From Pseudosulfitobacter pseudonitzschiae (GTDB lineage Bacteria; Pseudomonadota; Alphaproteobacteria; Rhodobacterales; Rhodobacteraceae): a stretch of DNA of 64,000 bases. Location: the NCBI RefSeq assembly GCF_002222635.1, contig NZ_CP022418.1:1-64000 (forward strand). The letters run 5' to 3'. Position numbers and translations under genes: made by a program. Below the pieces are notes generated by a model. The model worked only from the letters and a program-made list of their open reading frames with translations. It did no database searches and had not been told where the DNA came from. Below, piece after piece: positions 55,390 to 64,000 of the stretch. Numbering within the stretch: position 1 is the first letter of the stretch; each line of letters opens with the position of its first letter.

Positions 55390-55979
55390 CTTTGGCCGCC
55401 CGGAGCGTAGATCCACAGGACGGACGCCGCGCCATGTGGCGCCACGACGGCATGTGGCGTCGTGCTATCAAAGGCTATCGATTCGCCCTCCTCCAGCAGA
55501 TGTGGGCGACGGGAACCAAGGTGAACGGCAATGCAGCCGCTTTGTACGACGATCTGTTCGAATCCTCGATGGCTGTGCATCTCGCCGAACGAGGCGAGCG
55601 ATTGGCACAATATCCGGGTGCGCAGTGTCACGAAGGGAGCGGCCCCGTCAGTATGTCCCAACACCTCGTAGTGATACTGAGCGGTCTGCAAAGTCCGCAC
55701 AACGCCCGTCAGCAAACCACCCTGTGCCACATCGCGCCCACTCATCAGACCGGTGATCGTCAGGCCAAGCGCATCGCAAATTCGGACGACAACTTCGAAA
55801 GTAGGGGACATGCGCCCATTCTCGATCCTCGACAGGGAAGCCGCCGACACAGCGGCCGCGTCGGACAGGCTAGTCAACGACATGGCCTGCGTCTTTCGAG
55901 TTCGGCGTAGCACTGCGCCAAGCGGTTCGGGCTGTGACGCAGGACGGTCAAGTTTCGGGATCAGCAGATCGGCATCCAT
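55386..55979 (-). CDS. XRE-family regulator with C-terminal cupin domain
   Basis: A 197-residue regulator: helix-turn-helix at about residues 22-78 (TSLSDAAAVSAASLSRIENG) and a cupin at about 110-190 (GEMHSHRGFEQIVVQSGCI, LLEEGESIAFDSTTPHAV). This architecture is common in regulators of amino-acid and putrescine-like catabolism. It is translationally coupled to DadA (ATGA) and a perfect palindrome lies 41 bases upstream. Confidence 0.9.
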   Translation of the reverse strand: MDADLLIPKLDRPASQPEPLGAVLRRTRKTQAMSLTSLSDAAAVSAASLSRIENGRMSPTFEVVVRICDALGLTITGLMSGRDVAQGGLLTGVVRTLQTAQYHYEVLGHTDGAAPFVTLRTRILCQSLASFGEMHSHRGFEQIVVQSGCIAVHLGSRRPHLLEEGESIAFDSTTPHAVVAPHGAASVLWIYAPGGQR

Positions 55980-56019
55980 GTCTCTCTACCTTCCGGGCCT
56001 TGGGTCAAGGGAATAAAAA

Positions 56020-56035
56020 TTTGCATATATGCAAA
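56020..56035. promoter_or_regulatory. 16-base perfect palindrome, candidate XRE operator
   Basis: TTTGCATATATGCAAA is a perfect palindrome 41 bases upstream of the XRE-cupin start, in an AT-rich patch. It has the form of half-sites bound by a symmetric helix-turn-helix dimer and suits autoregulation of the operon. Confidence 0.6.
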
Positions 56036-56568
56036 AATTCTAAAGGGAAAGCCATATTCCGGAGTCAGGCCACCGCGATACTATGTGCCTTGCGATATTC
56101 CGATGGAGTGAAGCCACGCTCGGATTTCGCTTGCTTTTCGGCTCTGCGCCAGCCCGCCAGCAAGCCTGATCGGCACGACCTTCAATGGACGTGTCGAGGA
56201 GGTAGCGAAAATTGGGGAGTACATTGGCGGGTGAGCGCGCGTGATCGGACAGAATACGATCTTCAAGGATGAATGCGATCAGCTGATCAATGGGTTTCAA
56301 CTGACCTGAGCACGAGGTGTATGCCGCGTTTCTGGAAAGCGGGCGCACCGGAACCGGACTTTCCTTTTAGGGACGCTCTGCACACTCGGCAGGAAAGTGC
56401 GTGCTGAACAACCACTTAAAGGATGTGCTGTGGTATCGTGAAAACGGTAGATGGAAACCGTGCTGTGAGATCGCAGGTTTTGGGCAGTGCTGCACTCGAA
56501 ATCATTGCACTTTGTCGAGATTAGCGGTCACGGCAAAGCGTTTCCGGGCACGCTGATCAACTCGGAGC
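56036..56568. other. Intergenic stretch without a recognisable gene
   Basis: About 530 bases between the XRE promoter region and the 3' end of the LysR gene. Short open frames occur but have no ribosome site, no sensible start and no family I recognise. It may hold decayed sequence; I see no hairpin or repeat of note. Confidence 0.35.
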
Positions 56569-57441
56569 CTAGTACGCAGGTCTTTGCGGCCCGCAAAGTT
56601 GAACCAGAGCTCCCAGCGCCGCCATTCTTGCGCTGGTCCTGCTCCACAAGATGCCCGTCTGCCGGACGTACTCCGAGGACAAAGGCCTTTTTGAAAGCTT
56701 CAGCCCCTCCGGCCAGGGCGGTGCCCATTCGGGCACGATCGAAATACCCAGTCCACGATCCACGAGGGCGGCTATAGCGTCCAAGGCGTCCAACTCCAGC
56801 CATTCCTGAACCCGCAGGTTCTGGCTGCGCAGAAACTGATCCACAATCTGGCCACCCCATTGGTTGCGATCATAGCGAATGAAGCGATAGCGGGAGAGCA
56901 GCACTGGAAGTTCCGCGCCAGGCATGTTGGCCGGGCCGATCAGGATCAGGGGCTCGTCGCGAATCATGGCCCAGTCCACGATCTTCGGGAGGGCAAAGGT
57001 GGGCTTGACGATCAGGGCAGCGTCAAGTTCGCCGCGCGTCACTTGGTGATAGAGCTCAAGGGAGGAACCCGGCTGAACGAAGTATTCGATGTTCGGCCAT
57101 TGCGCGCTCAGATCCGCGATCAGGCCGGGAAGGATGCCGGTCATGGCGCTGGCGGTCGCGCCGAGACGAAGCTGGCCGGCGGGAACGCCCCGCGCAGCCA
57201 CGGCCCTGAGATCCCTGGCACTCTGGACTAGGGTTTGGGCACTTTCGAGGATCGCAAGGCCCTCTTCCGTGGGCCGCACGGTTCGTCCGGCGCGGGCGAC
57301 AAGCGGGTGGCCGAGGTCGGCTTCAAGAGCGAGCAGGCGCTGTGAGACCGCAGCAGGCGTGAGGTTCAGCCGCCGGGCGGCCTCGGCAATGGAGCCGCAC
57401 TCTGCCACCATGATGAAACTCTGCAGGAAACGTGTGTCCAT
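56569..57441 (-). CDS. LysR-family transcriptional regulator
   Basis: A 290-residue LysR protein. The N-terminal winged helix reads FIMVAECGSIAEAARRLNLT and PAAVSQRLLALEADLGHPLV, followed by the linker helix and the periplasmic-binding-like effector domain (GQLRLGATASAMTGILPGLI). It is divergent from the aminotransferase-RidA-PurU operon across 104 bases, the standard position for a LysR activator. Confidence 0.9.
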   Translation of the reverse strand: MDTRFLQSFIMVAECGSIAEAARRLNLTPAAVSQRLLALEADLGHPLVARAGRTVRPTEEGLAILESAQTLVQSARDLRAVAARGVPAGQLRLGATASAMTGILPGLIADLSAQWPNIEYFVQPGSSLELYHQVTRGELDAALIVKPTFALPKIVDWAMIRDEPLILIGPANMPGAELPVLLSRYRFIRYDRNQWGGQIVDQFLRSQNLRVQEWLELDALDAIAALVDRGLGISIVPEWAPPWPEGLKLSKRPLSSEYVRQTGILWSRTSARMAALGALVQLCGPQRPAY

Positions 57442-57443
57442 AA

Positions 57444-57458
57444 GATAGTTTTTCTATC
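57444..57458. promoter_or_regulatory. Inverted repeat at the LysR start, candidate operator
   Basis: GATAG, TTTTT, CTATC: 5-base perfect arms with a 5-base T spacer, two bases upstream of the LysR initiation codon and 88 bases upstream of the aminotransferase. It suits autorepression; the arms are short. Confidence 0.35.
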
Positions 57459-57545
57459 ATTTAAAGACAGAAACGCCAGTTTTACTTTTGTAACGGCGAG
57501 GCACTAGGCTCGGCGAGAACACTTCAAAGCCGATGAGGGCGAGAA

Positions 57546-58757
57546 ATGAGCATCACCGCAAAATTCGAAAAGCTGGGCGTGGACGCAGCCCCGGGACAGG
57601 AAGTTCGCCTCGGTGCCGTTGCCGGCGCGCGGATGATCGGCGAGCCTCTGTCCGGCCACCCGGTGGATTTCTCCCACGGGGATGTCGATGCCCATAAACC
57701 TGCGCCAGGCGCTTTCGAGGCCTTCGAGGCGGGCGTTCAAGCGGGTGGGGCACAAGCCTATACCGAGTATCGTGGGGCGATGGCGATCCGCGAGACACTG
57801 GCCGAACAGCTGGCGGCCTTCACTGGCGCGCCGGTCGATGCGCGCGACAGGATGATCGTGACGCCGGGTACGCAGGGCGCGCTGTTCCTCGCCGTAGCCA
57901 CCACGGTCGCACGCGGCGACAAAGTTGCAATCGTGCAGCCGGACTATTTTGCCAACCGCAAGCTGGTGGATTTCTTCGAGGGTGAGATGGTGCCAGTGCA
58001 GATGCACTACGCCGAAGCCAAGTCGGGCGCAGGGCTGGACTTAACGACTCTCGAAGAGGCGTTTCGGGCGGGGGCGAAGGTGTTTCTTTTTTCCAACCCG
58101 AACAACCCGGCGGGCGTGGTCTACTCAGCTGACGAGATCGGCCGCATCGCCGCGCTGGCGGGGCGCTACGGGGCGACGGTGATCGTGGACCAGCTCTATT
58201 CGCGCTTGCGTTATGCGGGGTATGACTACACCCACCTGCGGGCGCAGAAGATCGACGCAGACAACGTGGTGACGATTATGGGCCCGTCCAAGACTGAGTC
58301 GCTCAGCGGCTATCGGCTGGGCGTGGCCTTTGGCGCAGCGGCTGTGATCGAGCGGATGGAAAAGTTGCAGGCAATCGTGTCCTTGCGTGCGCCCGGCTAC
58401 TGCCAGGCGGTGCTGAACACATGGTTTGCCGAGCCGGAGGGCTGGATGGCCGCGCGGATCGCGGCGCACCAGGCGATCCGGGATGACCTCGTGGCGCTGT
58501 TCCGCGACATCGACGGCTGCAGCGTGCGGGAGCCTGGGGCGGGAAGTTACCTGTTTCCGGAGTTGCCCGAGCTTTCAATTGCGCCGGGGGATTTCGTGAC
58601 CGCCCTGCGGGAGCAGGCAGGGGTGACGGTCACGCCAGGGACCGAGTTCAGCCCGCACAGTGGCCGCAGCGTCAGGCTCAACTTCTCACAGGATCACGCG
58701 GCTTCGGTGGCGGCGGTAAAGCGGCTGGCAGTGCTGGTTGAGCGGTACCGGGTATGA
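57546..58757 (+). CDS. PLP-dependent aminotransferase (class I/II)
   Basis: A 403-residue fold-type I aminotransferase. It has TPGTQGALFLA (cofactor phosphate end), SNPNNPAGVVYS with the Asn-Pro pair, VDQLYSRLRY with the Asp, and the PLP lysine in MGPSKTESLSGYRLG. The C-terminal R-L-N-F arginine for the carboxylate is present. Substrate is open; RidA next door suggests an unstable enamine/imine product. It overlaps RidA by four bases. Confidence 0.9.
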   Translation: MSITAKFEKLGVDAAPGQEVRLGAVAGARMIGEPLSGHPVDFSHGDVDAHKPAPGAFEAFEAGVQAGGAQAYTEYRGAMAIRETLAEQLAAFTGAPVDARDRMIVTPGTQGALFLAVATTVARGDKVAIVQPDYFANRKLVDFFEGEMVPVQMHYAEAKSGAGLDLTTLEEAFRAGAKVFLFSNPNNPAGVVYSADEIGRIAALAGRYGATVIVDQLYSRLRYAGYDYTHLRAQKIDADNVVTIMGPSKTESLSGYRLGVAFGAAAVIERMEKLQAIVSLRAPGYCQAVLNTWFAEPEGWMAARIAAHQAIRDDLVALFRDIDGCSVREPGAGSYLFPELPELSIAPGDFVTALREQAGVTVTPGTEFSPHSGRSVRLNFSQDHAASVAAVKRLAVLVERYRV

Positions 58758-59167
58758 GCGGCGGGCCCAGTCCGCAAGGCGATTACGTGGCCGCCAAACG
58801 CCACGGCGGACTGATCTACACCGCGGGGATGACGCCGCGCGAGAGCGGGCGGATGATGTTCGAGGGGCCGGTTCACTCGGGCGAGATTGAGGCGCATCGC
58901 GAGGCGGTACGACTGGCCTGCGCCAATGCGCTGCGAGCGGCGGAAGACCGCCTGGAGGTGGGCGAGGAGATCGCCGCCGTGCTGACGATGACGGTCTATG
59001 TCTGGGCCGAAGAGGGCTTTGGCGCGCACAGCAAGGTGGCCGATTTCGCTTCGGCCTACCTGCGGGAACAGCTCGGCGACCGGGGTATTTGCAGCCGCTG
59101 CGCCATCGGCGTGGCCGGTCTTCCGGGCAATGCACCGGTGGAGATCCAGTTGGTTGCGGCTCTCTGA
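58754..59167 (+). CDS. RidA/YjgF-family protein
   Basis: A 137-residue Rid protein beginning in the ATGA overlap. Features: GGLIYTAGMTP, the long helix EAVRLACANALRAAEDRLEV, and the C-terminal motif SRCAIGVAGLPGNAPVEIQL whose Arg is the catalytic residue that hydrolyses 2-aminoacrylate and other imines. It is probably there to clear an imine released by the aminotransferase. Confidence 0.88.
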   Translation: MSGGPSPQGDYVAAKRHGGLIYTAGMTPRESGRMMFEGPVHSGEIEAHREAVRLACANALRAAEDRLEVGEEIAAVLTMTVYVWAEEGFGAHSKVADFASAYLREQLGDRGICSRCAIGVAGLPGNAPVEIQLVAAL

Positions 59168-59201
59168 AACACTCACCAAACGAACAACCAAGGAGGGGCA
59201 C

Positions 59202-60086
59202 ATGTCCGAGTTTGTGCTGACCGTAACCTGCGCGTCAAAACGTGGCATCGTTGCTGCGGTTTCGGGATATCTTTCCGATCATGGGTGCAACATTACCGAC
59301 AGCTCGCAGTTCGACGACCGCGAAACCGGAAATTTCTTCATCAGGGTGCGGTTCAATTCCGAAACTGGTGCCCGTCTGGATGATCTCCGCAACGGTTTCA
59401 CAGAGGTGGCCGCTGCTATTGGCATGACCTTCAACTTCAGTGAAGTGGCAGACAAGATGAAGGTGATCATCATGGTCTCCCGCTTCGGACATTGTTTGAA
59501 CGATCTGCTCTATCGCTGGCGGATCGGGGCGCTGCCGGTGGAGATCGTTGCCGTCATCTCCAACCATCTGGATTATCAGAAGGTAGTGGTGAACCACGAC
59601 ATCCCGTTCCACCACATCAAGGTGACGAAAGAGAATAAGCCGCAGGCCGAGCAGCGGATCATGGACGTGGTGGAGGATACCGGCGCCGAGCTGGTGGTGC
59701 TGGCGCGCTACATGCAGGTTTTGAGCGACCAGATGTGCCAAAAGATGGCGGGGCGGATCATCAACATCCACCATTCCTTCCTGCCCAGCTTCAAGGGCGC
59801 GAACCCCTACAAGCAGGCTTTCGATCGCGGCGTGAAACTGATCGGCGCGACGGCGCATTTCGTGACCGCCGACCTCGACGAGGGGCCAATTATCGAGCAG
59901 GACACGGTGCGGGTGACCCATGCGCAGGACTCCACTGACTATGTCAGCCTCGGCCGAGATGTGGAGGCGCAGGTGTTGGCGCGGGCAATTCATGCCTACG
60001 TCCAACGGCGGATTTTCCTCAACGGTGGGAAAACGGTCGTCTTCCCAGCGTCTCCGGGCGCGATGGCATCCGATCGAATGGGGTAG
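59202..60086 (+). CDS. purU: Formyltetrahydrofolate deformylase
   Basis: A 294-residue PurU: N-terminal ACT domain (residues 1-75, VTCASKRGIVAAVSGYLSDH), then the formyl transferase fold with NIHHSFLPSFKGANPY and HFVTADLDEGPIIEQD containing the catalytic Asn-His-Asp set. It releases formate from 10-formyl-THF. A strong AAGGAGGGG site precedes the ATG at 59202. A one-carbon gene after an aminotransferase and RidA suggests a substrate that yields C1 units, such as serine, glycine or a methylated amine. Confidence 0.92.
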   Translation: MSEFVLTVTCASKRGIVAAVSGYLSDHGCNITDSSQFDDRETGNFFIRVRFNSETGARLDDLRNGFTEVAAAIGMTFNFSEVADKMKVIIMVSRFGHCLNDLLYRWRIGALPVEIVAVISNHLDYQKVVVNHDIPFHHIKVTKENKPQAEQRIMDVVEDTGAELVVLARYMQVLSDQMCQKMAGRIINIHHSFLPSFKGANPYKQAFDRGVKLIGATAHFVTADLDEGPIIEQDTVRVTHAQDSTDYVSLGRDVEAQVLARAIHAYVQRRIFLNGGKTVVFPASPGAMASDRMG

Positions 60087-60165
60087 AGCCCTCGCTCGTC
60101 GGACCGGTTGGTTTTTCTGTTATGGTGTCTCCGGGCGTCGAATTTAGGAATCTGGGGAGTAGAAG

Positions 60166-60916
<751 letters not shown>

Positions 60917-60938
60917 AGGCGGCGCGACCTGAACCAGA

Positions 60939-61703
60939 TCAGTGCGCGCTGTTCTTGCCGTTGCCCGGCAGTTGTGACAGATCCCAGCTGTCCAGCGTGA
61001 GGTCTTCCTGCGCGATGAAATCGGCGGTCTGGCCGAACAGCACTTCGATCACTCGCTTCTTTGTCAGTTGGAAGTGCTCCACGGCAGTTGCATCGGCTGC
61101 GGCGACGTCTTGGGCCTCGATTGCCTCGTAAATGCAGCGGTGCTGGCGGATGGTCTCGGCGAGGTGGTCCGATAGGTCGGTGGTTTCCGGGCTCCGGCCC
61201 GACAATTCGACCTTGCTGAAACTGGCGCGCGACAGGCGGATTGTTCCGAGCAGGGCCTGCTCGTAGAAATCCGAGATGTAGCGGTTGTCAGCGGCGGTTG
61301 CGATGGCCTTGTGGAAGGCGGCGTTGACCTCTGAGCGCTCCACCCCATTGCCGGTGGAGGCAAGGTCCTCGAACCGTTCCATCTCGTCCGAGATGGCTTT
61401 CAAGTCTCGCGTGGTGCGGTTTAGCGCTGCCTGCCGATGAACGAGGCGGCTTGAAATCAGAAGCGCGTCGTAGAGTTTGGGGATGTCGTCAAAATCAAGT
61501 GGAGCGACTTTGGCCTTTCGGCCTTCGCGCACCACGAGTCCGTCCGCAATGAGCTGGATGATGGCTTCGCGGATGGGCGTGCGCGACACCTTCAGGCGAT
61601 CGCCGAGTTCGGCCTCGTCTAGCAGAACGCCGGGCCGTAGGTCCAGCCGCAGGATGGCATCCCGCAGCGTGCGGGCGACCTTGGCACCATCGCGTTCTGA
61701 CAT
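60939..61703 (-). CDS. GntR-family (FCD-type) transcriptional regulator
   Basis: A 254-residue regulator with a winged helix at about 10-75 (VARTLRDAILRLDLRPGVLL, DRLKVSRTPIREAIIQLI) and an FCD effector domain (NAAFHKAIATAADNRY). The ATG at 61703 is chosen because AGGAG precedes it at good distance; upstream in-frame codons include another ATG at 61733. It probably regulates the dehydrogenase-SDR-TRAP genes to its right on the same strand. Confidence 0.9.
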   Translation of the reverse strand: MSERDGAKVARTLRDAILRLDLRPGVLLDEAELGDRLKVSRTPIREAIIQLIADGLVVREGRKAKVAPLDFDDIPKLYDALLISSRLVHRQAALNRTTRDLKAISDEMERFEDLASTGNGVERSEVNAAFHKAIATAADNRYISDFYEQALLGTIRLSRASFSKVELSGRSPETTDLSDHLAETIRQHRCIYEAIEAQDVAAADATAVEHFQLTKKRVIEVLFGQTADFIAQEDLTLDSWDLSQLPGNGKNSAH

Positions 61704-61740
61704 GCGCTTGTCTCCTGTCCTGCCGAACTTCATGACAGCG

Positions 61741-62763
61741 TTAGGGTGCAACTTGGGTCGTGTCCAGCACAGCGGCCTGCGGTGGAGCGAGAACATCCGT
61801 CCAGGTTCCGCCGTCGCGGGCAGATTTTCCGATGGCTTCCATGGCTGCCACGCCAGCGAGCGCCTGCATACGGGTCACGGGGTAGGGCGCGCCGCCACGG
61901 ATGGCCGATGAAAAATTCGCGAGTTCTGCGGCCAGCGTGTCGATTACCTCAAAGCTGGCCTCGCATGGGGCGCCGGTGAGTGCGGAAGTGATCAGGCGGG
62001 TCTGGTCGGGCATCTGTGCCCATCCTTTCGAACCAAAGGCATGGAGCCGCCAGAACGGGCCAGTGGCCATCAGGGTCGAGAGGATGCCGGTTGCACCGGA
62101 GGCGAAATCGAGGTGCACGGTTGTTGTGTCATCGAGCTGGCTTGTCACGGCGAGGCGGCGACTGAGGACCGAAACGCGCGCGACCGGGCCCAAGAGTGCG
62201 ATCATTGCATCCAGAACGTGGATGCCCATGGCCGCCATTCCGCCCGCCGGGTTTTCCTCGGAGGAGCCGCGCCACATATCATTGCTGTAGTCGTAGCCAA
62301 ATGGTCCGCAGAAGCTGCTCTCGACGTGGAGCGGCCTGCCGATGTCGCCGCACTCCACCATCGTTGCAAGGCGCTGGAAGGCGGGCAACTGGCGGCGGTT
62401 GAACCCGACGGCGAGTTGCACACCCGCCGCTTCGCAGGCATCGAAGGCCGTGGCTGCGTCGCTGACGGTGAGGGCCAGTGGCTTCTCTACGAAAACGTGC
62501 CGTCCGGCGGCAGCTGCGATCCGCACCTGGGCGGCGTGCTGGCTGTGCGGGGTGGCCAGAACCACCGCGTCAACTTCTTTAAGTAGGATGTTCAGGTCAG
62601 GCTGCAGGACGAGGTCATGTCGGGTGCAGAATTTGGCGGCCTTGTCGGGATTCCGGGTGGTGGCATGGGTAAAGCGAAGCGGCCCGCCGCGCGCCGCTTC
62701 GACGAGGTTGCGCCCCCAGCGGCCCAGCCCGACGATGGCTGCGGTGACGGCTGCCCCGTTCAC
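61741..62763 (-). CDS. Gfo/Idh/MocA-family oxidoreductase
   Basis: A 340-residue NAD(P)-dependent dehydrogenase of sugar/inositol type. AAIVGLGRWGRNLVEAA is the Rossmann motif, VEKPLALTVSDA the catalytic lysine motif (EKP), and NDMWRGSSEENPAGGMAAMG the substrate-domain segment with GIHVLD. Start is GTG at 62763 in a GTGA overlap with the SDR gene; the frame is open further upstream but only as an overlap with that gene. It is transcribed after the SDR and TRAP genes and precedes the GntR gene. Confidence 0.88.
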   Translation of the reverse strand: MNGAAVTAAIVGLGRWGRNLVEAARGGPLRFTHATTRNPDKAAKFCTRHDLVLQPDLNILLKEVDAVVLATPHSQHAAQVRIAAAAGRHVFVEKPLALTVSDAATAFDACEAAGVQLAVGFNRRQLPAFQRLATMVECGDIGRPLHVESSFCGPFGYDYSNDMWRGSSEENPAGGMAAMGIHVLDAMIALLGPVARVSVLSRRLAVTSQLDDTTTVHLDFASGATGILSTLMATGPFWRLHAFGSKGWAQMPDQTRLITSALTGAPCEASFEVIDTLAAELANFSSAIRGGAPYPVTRMQALAGVAAMEAIGKSARDGGTWTDVLAPPQAAVLDTTQVAP

Positions 62764-63515
62764 AGTCTCGCTCCCCCGTCGATCACGACGTGGCTGCCTG
62801 TCATGTAGGCCGAGGCATCGGATGCGAGATAGACTGCCAGTTCGGCGATCTCGGCAGGCGTGCCCATCCGCCCGACAGGCTGGCACGACGAGAAGGCGGC
62901 GCGCGCGGCATGCGGATCTTCCATAGCTTTGATGCGCTGTGTCATCGAGGGGGTCTCCACCCCCGACGGACAGATGGCGTTGCAGCGTATGCCCACGCTT
63001 GCATAATCCAACGCAGCTGAGCTTGTCATGCCGAGTACCGCCGCCTTGGTGGCCCCGTACGCAAAGCGCTGTGGCGCTCCGCCGATGGAGGAGATGACCG
63101 ACGCCATGTTGATGATCGCGCCGCCGCCTCCTGCTTTCATCAAGGGTACTGCGGCCTGCATCATCAAGAATACCGAGGTGACGTTTACCGAGAGCGCGCG
63201 CTCCCAGTCGGCCATAGAGCACTCTGTCAGCGTGCCGACGGTGACGATGCCCGCACAGTTGAACTGCACGTCAAGCCGGGGCAGGGCGGTGTGGAATGCC
63301 GCCACTGCCTTTGGGTCGGTGATGTCGAGGGTGTGAGGCGTGATGCCTTGGGCTTCAGCGGCCAAGCTTGCCAGCCCTAAGGCGTCGCGGTCGAGCGCGT
63401 GCACTTCGGCGCCCTCCATGGCGTAGGCTAGGGCTGTTTCGCGCCCGATGCCTGCGGCAGCGCCAGAGACAATGCAGAGCTTTCCGTCGAGACGGGAGTG
63501 AGACATCAAGGACAT
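62760..63515 (-). CDS. Short-chain dehydrogenase/reductase
   Basis: A 251-residue classical SDR: SGAAAGIGRE near residue 18, acidic HALDRD after strand two (NAD), NCAG, the catalytic Ser in NMASVISSIGG and YGATK. It ends MTGSHVVIDGGARL. The first ATG (63515) has no room for a ribosome site; the ATG at 63506 with AGG nine bases upstream may be the true start. It begins just after the TRAP gene and overlaps the dehydrogenase. Confidence 0.88.
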   Translation of the reverse strand: MSLMSHSRLDGKLCIVSGAAAGIGRETALAYAMEGAEVHALDRDALGLASLAAEAQGITPHTLDITDPKAVAAFHTALPRLDVQFNCAGIVTVGTLTECSMADWERALSVNVTSVFLMMQAAVPLMKAGGGGAIINMASVISSIGGAPQRFAYGATKAAVLGMTSSAALDYASVGIRCNAICPSGVETPSMTQRIKAMEDPHAARAAFSSCQPVGRMGTPAEIAELAVYLASDASAYMTGSHVVIDGGARL

Positions 63516-63516
63516 C

Positions 63517-64000
63517 CTATTTGGAGTAGAGCTGATCGGGCAGCCAGAGCACGATCTCTGGCCAAACGGTGATGCAGAGCACGCCCACGCACATCAACAG
63601 GAAGAAGGGCGAGGCCGCCACGATGATGCGAGTAATGCTGGTGCGGGTGAGATCTTGCAGAATGAAGAGGTTGAAGCCAATCGGTGGCGTGATCTGGGCC
63701 AGTTCGATCATCAAGATGAGGAAGATGCCGAACCAGATCGGGTCGAAGCCGGCAGCCATGATGAGCGGCAGTGTGATTGGCAAGCTCATCACTGTCATCG
63801 ACACCCCTTCGAGGAACATTCCCAGCACGATGTAGAGCAGCGTCAGCAGGGCGATCAGGGCGAAGGGGGAGAGGTCGAACTGGGAGATGGCGGCGGAGAT
63901 GTCTTGCGGAACATGCATGAAGCCCATCGCGGTGGACATGAAGGCGGCCGAGATCATGATCGCGCTGATCATGCAGCTCGTGTGCACTGAGGCAAACAGG
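63517..64000 (-). CDS. TRAP transporter large permease (DctM), C-terminal part
   Basis: Only the last 161 residues are inside the window; the gene continues past the right end. The sequence shows four hydrophobic segments and the family stretches LYIVLGMFLEGVSMTVMSLP and IELAQITPPIGFNLFILQDL, diagnostic of DctM. TRAP transporters import organic acids and sugar acids, which fits the sugar-acid-type dehydrogenases downstream. Confidence 0.9.
   Translation of the reverse strand, partial: LFASVHTSCMISAIMISAAFMSTAMGFMHVPQDISAAISQFDLSPFALIALLTLLYIVLGMFLEGVSMTVMSLPITLPLIMAAGFDPIWFGIFLILMIELAQITPPIGFNLFILQDLTRTSITRIIVAASPFFLLMCVGVLCITVWPEIVLWLPDQLYSK

Noticed and set aside
56040-56348. Open frame of 102 codons downstream of the XRE promoter
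   Set aside because: No ribosome site or family resemblance; the frame is probably fortuitous.

Overview
The window is about 64 kb of GC-rich DNA, densely packed with genes whose families and arrangement fit a heterotrophic alphaproteobacterium, most likely a Rhodobacteraceae (Roseobacter-type) genome. That placement is an inference from gene content: many SDR enzymes, CoA-dependent catabolic genes, TctABC and TRAP carboxylate transporters, polar amino-acid and peptide ABC systems, and proline-betaine/hydroxyproline-type genes. I see no rRNA, tRNA, CRISPR array, phage or replication origin. It reads as an accessory catabolic region: many short operons, each with its own TetR, GntR, AraC, LysR or XRE regulator, and several decayed genes at the joints.

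Layout. 1-2 kb: end of an amidase and a FadD-type acyl-CoA ligase. 2.2-3.3 kb: AbrB-family membrane protein. 3.5-9.1 kb: complete Dpp/Opp-type ABC importer operon behind a good sigma70-like promoter. 9.1-13.9 kb: alpha/beta hydrolase, EtaA-type Baeyer-Villiger monooxygenase, double-headed TetR regulator and SDR, a plausible ketone-to-ester-to-acid route. 14.6-27.2 kb: TetR regulator plus a carboxylate-CoA cluster (acyl-CoA dehydrogenase, ADP-forming acyl-CoA ligase, CaiB transferase, TctBAC importer, SDR, DUF35 protein, thiolase-like protein without the nucleophilic Cys, enoyl-CoA hydratase, NMO-type flavoprotein). 27.7-32.6 kb: small RcnB-like protein and an RND efflux pair. 32.6-34.4 kb: scar zone with a GFA-family pseudogene, a 5'-damaged acetyltransferase and an IS3-type transposase remnant.

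34.4-46.3 kb (all minus strand) is the most interesting stretch. An N-methylproline-demethylase-like flavoprotein, a proline-racemase-family enzyme with Ser/Thr in place of the two catalytic Cys, a P5C-reductase-like protein and glutathione-dependent formaldehyde dehydrogenase are followed by a BetC-like sulfatase, a GntR regulator, an enolase-superfamily protein lacking several canonical active-site residues, and a complete polar amino-acid ABC importer. I infer a locus for uptake and demethylation of a cyclic N-methylated (perhaps hydroxylated or sulfated) imino acid, with formaldehyde removal built in.

46.4-52.7 kb: TetR, AraC, two SDR/VOC modules, a SnoaL-like protein, a saccharopine-dehydrogenase-like protein and another TetR. 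52.7-56 kb: a second imino-acid operon (XRE-cupin regulator, DadA-type oxidase, ornithine-cyclodeaminase family protein) ending in a broken proline-racemase gene. 56.5-60.1 kb: LysR divergent from aminotransferase, RidA and PurU. 60.2-64 kb: a frameshifted SDR, a GntR regulator, a Gfo/Idh/MocA dehydrogenase, an SDR and the C-terminal part of a TRAP DctM subunit running off the window.
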